From contig JABEVL010000125.1 in NCBI GenBank assembly GCA_013043995.1, forward strand, positions 1-8,933: a stretch of DNA of 8,933 bases. Direction: 5' to 3'. Every line of letters begins with the position of its first letter. Position 1 is the stretch's first letter. Source of the DNA: Spirochaetales bacterium. Lineage in GTDB: Bacteria; Spirochaetota; Spirochaetia; JABEVK01. This document shows positions 4,036 through 8,933 of the stretch, one piece after another. The position numbers were made by a program, and so were the translations under genes. The notes beneath the pieces were generated by a model. It did not search any database. It was not told the origin of the DNA and saw only the letters and a program-made list of their open reading frames with translations.

Positions 4036-6759
4036 ATGAACATCCTCAATCTCATCTTTGGTTCCAAGTCTGAGCGCGATCTGAAACGAATGTTGCCGCT
4101 TTTGCACGCGATCAACTCCAAAGAATCCTGGGCCCTCGGCCTTTCCGCAGAAGAGTTTCCCCGGCAAACCCAACGTTTCCGCGACCGGATCGCCCAAGGC
4201 GAAACACTCGATCAGCTGATCCCCGAAGCGTTTGCCCTGGCCCGTGAGGCCGCCCGAAGGACCCTCGGCGAAAGGCCCTACGACGTGCAGCTTTTGGGCG
4301 GACTGGTTCTGCACCAGGGTTCGATCGTCGAAATGAAAACCGGTGAAGGAAAAACCCTTTCATCGGTGGCTGCAGCCTACCTGAACAGCCTGACAGGCCA
4401 GGGCGTCCACATGGTCACCGTCAACGACTACCTGGCAGAACGCGACGCCAAGTGGATGAAACCCGTCTACGACTACCTCGGTATCAGCGTGGGTTTTGTT
4501 CTCTCATCCATGGACCCTGAAACCCGGCAGCCCCAGTACGCCGCCGATATCACCTACGCCACCAACAACGAACTCGGCTTTGACTACCTGCGCGACAACA
4601 TGCGCTGGGAAATGGGAAAAAAGGTTCAGCGTGGTCACGCTTACGCCATCATCGACGAAATCGACTCCATTTTAATCGACGAAAGCCGCACGCCGTTGAT
4701 CATCTCTGGCCCCGTTGAGGACGACACGGCCAAACGTTTTCAGGACGTTGACCCCCTTGTGAACTTTCTGCAGGAATGCACCAAGGACGAAAAAACCGGA
4801 ACCTACCCCGAAGAACCCGAACTCTTGAAAGGTGACTACAAGCTTGAAGAAAAATCCAAGAGGGTCATGTTCACAGATGCCGGCATGAACAAAATTGAGG
4901 AGCTTTTGCAGCAGAGAAAGCTCATTCAAGGTAGCCTTTTTTCAGGCGACAACTTCGAGTTTATCCATTACTTTACCCAGGCTTTGCGCGCCCATAAGCT
5001 CTTTCTGAAAGATGTCGACTACGTCGTCCAGGAAGCCAAGGTGGAAATCGTCGATGAATTCACGGGGCGAATCCTTCACGGCCGGCGGTATTCCGAGGGT
5101 CTTCATCAGGCCATCGAAGCCAAAGAGAAAATTCGCATCGCCGACCATAACAAAACCGTGGCGACGATCACCTTCCAGAACTACTTCCGCCTCTACAAAA
5201 AACTTTCAGGGATGACGGGAACGGCCGACACCGAAGCCAAAGAATTCAGCAAGATCTACAACCTCGAAGTCGTCGTCATTCCCACCAACCGACCGGTTTC
5301 CCGAATCGACCAGGACGACATCATCTATTTCAACGAGGACTTCAAGTTCCAGGCCATTTGCGACGAGATCGTCGAAGCCCACAAAAAAGGGCAGCCCGTC
5401 CTCGTTGGAACTGTTTCGATCGAAAAATCTGAAAAACTTTCCAACTACCTGACCCGTAAAGGTGTGCGGCACGAGATCCTTAATGCCAAGAACCACGCCC
5501 GTGAAGCCCTGATCATCGCCGAGGCGGGTGCTGTGGGTGCCGTGACCATTGCCACCAACATGGCTGGACGAGGTACCGACATCAAGCTCGGCGGCAGCCC
5601 TGAATTCAGAACCCGGCGTAAGTTAGGAACCGAGGTCGAGCCTGAAGTTTGGCTGGCGGCGCTGGCCGAAGAAACTGCGATTTGGCGTAAGGAATACGAA
5701 AAAGTGAAGGAGCTCGGCGGTCTTTTGGTCATCGGTACCGAACGCCACGAATCCCGCCGTATCGACAACCAGCTTCGAGGCCGCTCGGGGCGTCAGGGCG
5801 ACCCTGGACGTTCTCTGTTTTTCGTCAGCCTTGACGACACCCTGATGCGCCTTTTTGCCAACGACAACGTCCGTTCGATGATGGGACGCATGGGAATGGC
5901 CTCCGGTGAACCGCTGTTTCACCCCTGGCTGACAAAGTCCTTGGCCAATGCCCAGAAAAAAGTCGAAGACCGCAACTTTGAAATCCGCAAGCACCTTTTG
6001 GACTACGACGACGTTCTTTCTAAGCAACGGGCGTTCATCTATGAACAGCGCGACGCCATCCTGACCGAGCCCGACCTGACCAAGCGCGTGTACAACGCAG
6101 GGGTCGAAATCGTCGACGACCGTCTGGAAAGCTGGAACAAGGCCGACGTGATTGCCGAGTACCTTCCCGAAATTCTTCAGACCTTCAAAGAGGATTTTTT
6201 CTGGGAACCCGAAATGACCCTCGATGAGCTTGGACAAAAGTCTCCGAAAGCCCTACGGGAAATTCTTCTGAACTATCTTCAAAAAGACCTGGAAACCAAG
6301 GCCCGCGACGTGGGGACCGAAGCCTTAAACTACTTTATCCGTGCCGAGTACCTCAGAAAAATCGACACCCTATGGCAGGAACACCTAGACAGCATGGAAG
6401 CCCTCCGCGATGCCGTTTACCTGCGCACGTACGCCCAAAAGAATCCGCTTCTGGAATACAAGGTCGAAGGGTTTGAGATGTTTGACGTTTTGATCGCAGA
6501 AATCAAAACGTCGATCGCCAAGAAAATCTTTAAGATCCGTATCCAAAAGGCCCCCCAGGAACAACCGAGACGCGAACGAATTGCCGTCCAGGCAACGCAC
6601 ATTCCTATCGGAGGGTTTTCAGCCGTGGCTCAAAAAGGCGAACGCCGGGAAGCCCAAGGCGAACACGTCACCGTCACGCGGACCCAACCCAAGGTTGGAC
6701 GCAACGATCCATGTCCTTGCGGAAGCGGCAAAAAGTACAAACAATGCCACGGACGATGA
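4036..6759 (+). CDS. secA: Preprotein translocase ATPase SecA
   Basis: SecA is the cytoplasmic ATPase that drives unfolded preproteins through SecYEG. The 907-residue product has the full plan. Residue numbers from the 4036 ATG: Walker A Gly-Glu-Gly-Lys-Thr at 103-107; Asp-Glu-Ile-Asp (Walker B/DEAD) at 207-210; Tyr-Ala-Thr-Asn-Asn-Glu at 174-179; the preprotein-crosslinking region with Val-Asp-Glu-Phe-Thr-Gly-Arg at 339-345; Met-Thr-Gly-Thr-Ala at 393-397; Thr-Asn-Met-Ala-Gly-Arg-Gly-Thr-Asp at 507-515; and Gln-Leu-Arg-Gly-Arg-Ser-Gly-Arg-Gln-Gly at 579-588. The C-terminal zinc-binding SEC-C motif (Cys893, Cys895, Cys904, His905) is intact after a variable linker; it binds SecB or ribosomes in other species. 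The start at 4036 is preferred because GAGG (4025-4028) lies 7 nt ahead; the in-frame ATG at 4030 is too close to it, unless the transcript is leaderless. The gene is divergent from the lipoprotein operon and overlaps dsbD by 4 nt. Confidence 0.97.
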   Translation: MNILNLIFGSKSERDLKRMLPLLHAINSKESWALGLSAEEFPRQTQRFRDRIAQGETLDQLIPEAFALAREAARRTLGERPYDVQLLGGLVLHQGSIVEMKTGEGKTLSSVAAAYLNSLTGQGVHMVTVNDYLAERDAKWMKPVYDYLGISVGFVLSSMDPETRQPQYAADITYATNNELGFDYLRDNMRWEMGKKVQRGHAYAIIDEIDSILIDESRTPLIISGPVEDDTAKRFQDVDPLVNFLQECTKDEKTGTYPEEPELLKGDYKLEEKSKRVMFTDAGMNKIEELLQQRKLIQGSLFSGDNFEFIHYFTQALRAHKLFLKDVDYVVQEAKVEIVDEFTGRILHGRRYSEGLHQAIEAKEKIRIADHNKTVATITFQNYFRLYKKLSGMTGTADTEAKEFSKIYNLEVVVIPTNRPVSRIDQDDIIYFNEDFKFQAICDEIVEAHKKGQPVLVGTVSIEKSEKLSNYLTRKGVRHEILNAKNHAREALIIAEAGAVGAVTIATNMAGRGTDIKLGGSPEFRTRRKLGTEVEPEVWLAALAEETAIWRKEYEKVKELGGLLVIGTERHESRRIDNQLRGRSGRQGDPGRSLFFVSLDDTLMRLFANDNVRSMMGRMGMASGEPLFHPWLTKSLANAQKKVEDRNFEIRKHLLDYDDVLSKQRAFIYEQRDAILTEPDLTKRVYNAGVEIVDDRLESWNKADVIAEYLPEILQTFKEDFFWEPEMTLDELGQKSPKALREILLNYLQKDLETKARDVGTEALNYFIRAEYLRKIDTLWQEHLDSMEALRDAVYLRTYAQKNPLLEYKVEGFEMFDVLIAEIKTSIAKKIFKIRIQKAPQEQPRRERIAVQATHIPIGGFSAVAQKGERREAQGEHVTVTRTQPKVGRNDPCPCGSGKKYKQCHGR

Positions 6760-8528
6760 CGATTTTCAGAAATCACAAGCCGAAAGTGTTGCACCGCGCC
6801 GCCCTGCTTCTGAGCTTTCTGGGGCTGATCCTGGGGACGCCGTCCCGGCTTTCGGCGCAGTTACCCGTTCCCCAGCCGGTCTGGAAAGTGCAGATCGTCC
6901 CCAGCCCTCCGGTACCCGGGCAAAAAGCCGTTGCCCGCCTGACGGTTCACCTGCCGCCCGGTTACTACCAAGACGCTGACAGCACTTTTTTGAATGCCAA
7001 CGTGGAGCTCACTTGGCCCAAGACCCAAGTTCTCGACGTCGGTCCCCTCCGTTTTTCGGCTCCCGAAAAACGGGGTTCCCACTCGAGTTTCCGGGGAGAA
7101 TTGCAAATCGACAGGACTTTTATCCTGCCGGCGGACCGTCCTGAACCCCCATCACTGGCGGTCAGGTTTTCGTATCAAATTTGCCAAATCGACGGGGTTT
7201 GTTTGTTGCCCAACTCTCAAACGCAAACAGTTTCCCTTGCCCCCGTTCCGTCTTTAAAAGCGGCCTTGCCCCCTCCACCCCAACTTCCCCAAAACTCGGT
7301 TGGGCTTCTGGGCTGGATGCTCGCCTTGGCTTCGGCCTTTTTTGGGGGGCTCATTCTCAACCTGATGCCCTGCGTCTTTCCCGTCTTGTCCCTGAAAGCC
7401 TTGGCCATCGCCCGAACCACCCAAGAGGACCGCCGACGCCGGCGCACCTCCTCGATGCGCTTTGCCGTGGGCGAAATCGCCGCCCTGCTGGCCTTGGGTT
7501 TTGTTGCCGCAGGGATTAAGCAGGCGGGGGGAACGCCCATCTGGGGAGGGATGTTTCAAATTCCCGGCTTTGTGCTGGCACTCGTCGCCATTTTTTGGTT
7601 TTTTGCCCTTAACCTGTGGAACATCGGACCGCGCTGGGCACCCTCGTTCACTTCAGCCCCCTCGTCAGACTTCTGGAGCGGGGCCCTCAAGGTCGTGGCG
7701 GCGGCTCCTTGCACGGCGCCTTTTTTGGGGCCGGCCCTCGGTTTTGCCTTCACACTGCCGCCCGCGGGCATCCTTGTTTTCTTTTTGGTCGTCGCCTTGG
7801 GGCTGGCCCTGCCCGACCTCCTTTTGGCGGTCTTTCCCGGTCTTTACAAGATTCTGCCCAAGCCTGGACCCTGGACAGCCGTCTTTGAAAAGGCCATGGC
7901 CTTCTTGCTGGCCGGTACGGCCCTCTACCTGACCTACGTTTTCTGGCAGCTTTCCAGCTCGACAGCTCTTTGGTGGCTATTGGCCGGTCTCTGGCTGGCA
8001 ACGGGTGTCTTGGCCCTCGGCGAAGCGGTTGTTGCCCACAAATCGGCCCTGGTACGCCGGGTGTTTTATTTGCTCTTGCTTGTGGCTGTGGTGGCGGGTT
8101 CATTGGCCCTGCTGAACACTTCCCCAGGACCCTCAACTCCGGCACAGGAGACTCAAAAAACGTCTGCCTCAAGGTTACCCGCGGGTTGGGTTCCTTTTGA
8201 CCAGACCGTTCTTGACAGGGATCTTGCCGAAGGGAAGCCTGTTTTTGTCGACGCCACGGCGGCCTGGTGCGCCACGTGCCTCGTCAACGAAGCGGGAGTC
8301 TTGTCCGACCCCGAGGTTCGTCAAACGCTCACCGACAGCAAAGCCGTTCTGATGCGGGCAGATTTCACCCGCCCGTCCGCGCCGATCGCCCATTGGATCA
8401 CGGCTGTGGGGCGCGCAGGATTGCCGATTTATGCTCTTTACACTCCCGGACATTCTTTGCCCCATCTTTTTCCTGAACTTTTAGAAAAGGGATCTTTTCT
8501 TTCAGCATGGCACCAGGCTTTCAAGTAA
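6756..8528 (+). CDS. dsbD: Thiol:disulfide interchange protein DsbD (inner-membrane reductant transporter)
   Basis: DsbD moves electrons from cytoplasmic thioredoxin across the inner membrane to periplasmic reductases. The 590-residue product has a signal peptide (core about 15-27, likely cut after Ala34 in Leu-Ser-Ala). An N-terminal periplasmic domain carries Cys143 and Cys149 with the family's five-residue spacing. Eight predicted membrane helices span about 181-453, with the redox pair Cys206 (Leu-Met-Pro-Cys-Val-Phe-Pro) and Cys319 (Ala-Pro-Cys-Thr-Ala-Pro). A C-terminal periplasmic thioredoxin domain has Trp-Cys505-Ala-Thr-Cys508 and a Gly-Leu-Pro cis-proline loop near 555-557. These six are the only cysteines, three pairs as in E. 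coli DsbD. The membrane motifs look closer to the ScsB-like branch than to E. coli DsbD. The ATG at 6756-6758 is chosen because it overlaps the secA TGA as ATGA and puts the signal peptide at the N-terminus; earlier in-frame ATGs (6711, 6744) lie further inside secA. Confidence 0.93.
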   Translation: MTIFRNHKPKVLHRAALLLSFLGLILGTPSRLSAQLPVPQPVWKVQIVPSPPVPGQKAVARLTVHLPPGYYQDADSTFLNANVELTWPKTQVLDVGPLRFSAPEKRGSHSSFRGELQIDRTFILPADRPEPPSLAVRFSYQICQIDGVCLLPNSQTQTVSLAPVPSLKAALPPPPQLPQNSVGLLGWMLALASAFFGGLILNLMPCVFPVLSLKALAIARTTQEDRRRRRTSSMRFAVGEIAALLALGFVAAGIKQAGGTPIWGGMFQIPGFVLALVAIFWFFALNLWNIGPRWAPSFTSAPSSDFWSGALKVVAAAPCTAPFLGPALGFAFTLPPAGILVFFLVVALGLALPDLLLAVFPGLYKILPKPGPWTAVFEKAMAFLLAGTALYLTYVFWQLSSSTALWWLLAGLWLATGVLALGEAVVAHKSALVRRVFYLLLLVAVVAGSLALLNTSPGPSTPAQETQKTSASRLPAGWVPFDQTVLDRDLAEGKPVFVDATAAWCATCLVNEAGVLSDPEVRQTLTDSKAVLMRADFTRPSAPIAHWITAVGRAGLPIYALYTPGHSLPHLFPELLEKGSFLSAWHQAFK

Positions 8529-8534
8529 AATCTC

Positions 8535-8539
8535 AGGGA
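8535..8539 (+). promoter_or_regulatory. Ribosome-binding site of the two-helix protein
   Basis: AGGGA lies 6 nt ahead of the ATG at 8546. It decides the start against the in-frame ATG at 8507, which would lie inside dsbD and give an unneeded 13-residue extension. Confidence 0.75.
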
Positions 8540-8545
8540 AAAAAG

Positions 8546-8860
8546 ATGAAACGAAAAAATAAAACGCCTTCCCGTGCTAAAAATCGGGCGGGTTCCCCCC
8601 CCCGGCTGACCCTGGGTCTGATTCTGCTCGAAATCTTGACGTCCGTGCCTTTGGCCGTCATGGCCGGGGTTTTTGCCGTCGCCGTCCTGCGCGAAATTTT
8701 AAAATTCCCGATGTTTTTGGGAATTTCGCACAACAAAACGGTTGAAAACTGGATTTTAGAGCTGGTAGGCGTGGGAATCGTCGTGGCTTTGATTATCATT
8801 TTCATGAACTTCTGGAAAAGGCTTTTGAAACGCTATCGGGGCATTGACTCCGAAAAGTAA
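8546..8860 (+). CDS. Small two-helix membrane protein, function unknown
   Basis: I do not recognise this 104-residue protein. A basic N-terminal tail (residues 1-20, seven Lys or Arg) precedes a long hydrophobic stretch at about 21-48. A polar loop (about 49-69, with Ser-His-Asn-Lys-Thr) leads to a second helix at about 70-90 and a basic C-terminal tail (Lys-Arg-Leu-Leu-Lys-Arg-Tyr-Arg). By the positive-inside rule both ends are cytoplasmic and the loop is periplasmic. It has no cysteines, so it is not a redox partner of DsbD by itself. It follows dsbD after 17 nt and is probably the last gene of the secA operon. Oddity: nine consecutive Cs cover codons 17-20, ahead of the first helix. Loss of one C would give a stop almost at once (TGA at 8607-8609). 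Its hydrophobic pattern and good ribosome-binding site support it as a real gene. Confidence 0.75.
   Translation: MKRKNKTPSRAKNRAGSPPRLTLGLILLEILTSVPLAVMAGVFAVAVLREILKFPMFLGISHNKTVENWILELVGVGIVVALIIIFMNFWKRLLKRYRGIDSEK
8595..8603 (+). repeat. C9 homopolymer near the 5' end of the two-helix protein gene
   Basis: Nine Cs encode the Ser-Pro-Pro-Arg junction (codons 17-20). With eight Cs the frame reads Gly then TGA at 8607-8609, a product of about 20 residues. With ten Cs the frame runs on in a different, unrelated sequence well into the gene. Tracts of this kind and position are classic sites of slipped-strand phase variation. They are also a common place for sequencing errors. Confidence 0.8.
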
Positions 8861-8866
8861 TTCTTG

Positions 8867-8902
8867 ACGCCGACCCGTGGACGGTCGACGTTCGTTCTTG
8901 TT
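8867..8902 (+). terminator. Possible terminator of the secA-dsbD operon
   Basis: ACGCCGACC (8867-8875) pairs with GGTCGACGT (8883-8891) at 8 of 9 positions, with one C-A mismatch and a 7-base loop. A T-rich but interrupted stretch follows (TTCGTTCTTGTT, 8891-8902). The stem is strong and G-C rich, but the T tract is poor. It lies 6 nt past the stop codon of the two-helix gene, the right place for an operon terminator. Confidence 0.4.
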
Positions 8903-8907
8903 AAAAT
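8902..8907 (+). promoter_or_regulatory. Possible -10 box for the gene at the right edge
   Basis: TAAAAT matches 5 of 6 consensus positions and sits 17 nt ahead of the ATG at 8925. No convincing -35 box is found 16-18 bases upstream, so this is tentative. It would give a leader of about 11 nt that keeps the GGAG. Confidence 0.3.
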
Positions 8908-8924
8908 CGCTTCACGGAGTAGCC

Positions 8925-8933
8925 ATGGACCCC
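8925..8933 (+). CDS. Start of an unidentified gene, cut off by the window edge
   Basis: GGAG (8916-8919) stands 5 nt ahead of an ATG at 8925-8927, followed by only two further codons (Asp, Pro). The spacing is ideal and the site follows the hairpin at 8867-8891, so a new gene very probably starts here. Nothing can be said about its product. Confidence 0.5.

Noticed and set aside
3948..4121. 58-codon N-terminal extension of the lipoprotein
   Set aside because: It would bury the signal peptide, cross the divergent promoters and run into secA.
5623..6237. 204-codon open frame on the minus strand inside secA
   Set aside because: It lies wholly opposite a certain secA, has no recognisable domain and looks like a mirror of GC-rich coding sequence.
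6711..6755. Upstream starts for DsbD at 6711 and 6744
   Set aside because: They fall inside the SEC-C codons of secA and add residues ahead of a normal signal peptide. The ATGA overlap at 6756 is the simpler start.
1..8933. tRNA, rRNA, CRISPR array, insertion sequence or prophage genes
   Set aside because: None is seen. Almost every base belongs to a coding frame and no direct-repeat array or transposase motif is present.

Overview
The window is a compact, GC-rich stretch of a flagellated, double-membrane bacterial chromosome. It has no mobile elements, no CRISPR array, no RNA genes and no gene-free stretch longer than about 90 bases. The start of SecA (Phe-Gly-Ser-Lys, then a Glu-Ser-Trp-Ala-Leu segment), the periplasmic-flagellum type of gene content and a large lipoprotein of unknown role suggest a spirochaete (Spirochaetota). 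This is recognition from memory, at about even odds, and is not proven by the window.

Left edge (1-371, plus): the C-terminal third of the flagellar P-ring protein FlgI. It converges on a four-gene minus-strand operon that reads from about 3947 down to 383. In transcription order this encodes a lipoprotein with weak beta-propeller (NHL-like) character, a fused NAD(P)HX epimerase/dehydratase (NnrE-NnrD), a four-helix membrane protein of unknown function, and a MutT-like Nudix hydrolase. The genes overlap by 20 nt, are then separated by 10 nt, then overlap as ATGA, so they are almost certainly co-transcribed. Two of the four are housecleaning enzymes: one repairs damaged nicotinamide cofactors and the other removes damaged nucleotides.

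Centre (3948-4035): a short divergent control region. Each direction has a sigma70-like promoter with a 17-bp spacer, and both lie so close to their genes that the transcripts would be almost leaderless. A near-perfect inverted repeat just before secA covers both the candidate -10 box and the Shine-Dalgarno sequence.

Right half (4036-8860, plus): secA, then a DsbD-type thiol-disulfide transporter starting inside the secA stop codon (ATGA), then a small two-helix membrane protein whose fifth-percent-deep coding sequence carries a run of nine Cs. Together these supply the motor for protein export and the reducing power for exported proteins. A hairpin follows, then a ribosome-binding site and ATG opening another gene at the right edge.

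No obviously new multi-gene system stands out. The most interesting points are the control region in front of secA, the poly-C tract, the unexplained lipoprotein and four-helix protein in a metabolite-repair operon, and the tight coupling of secA to dsbD.
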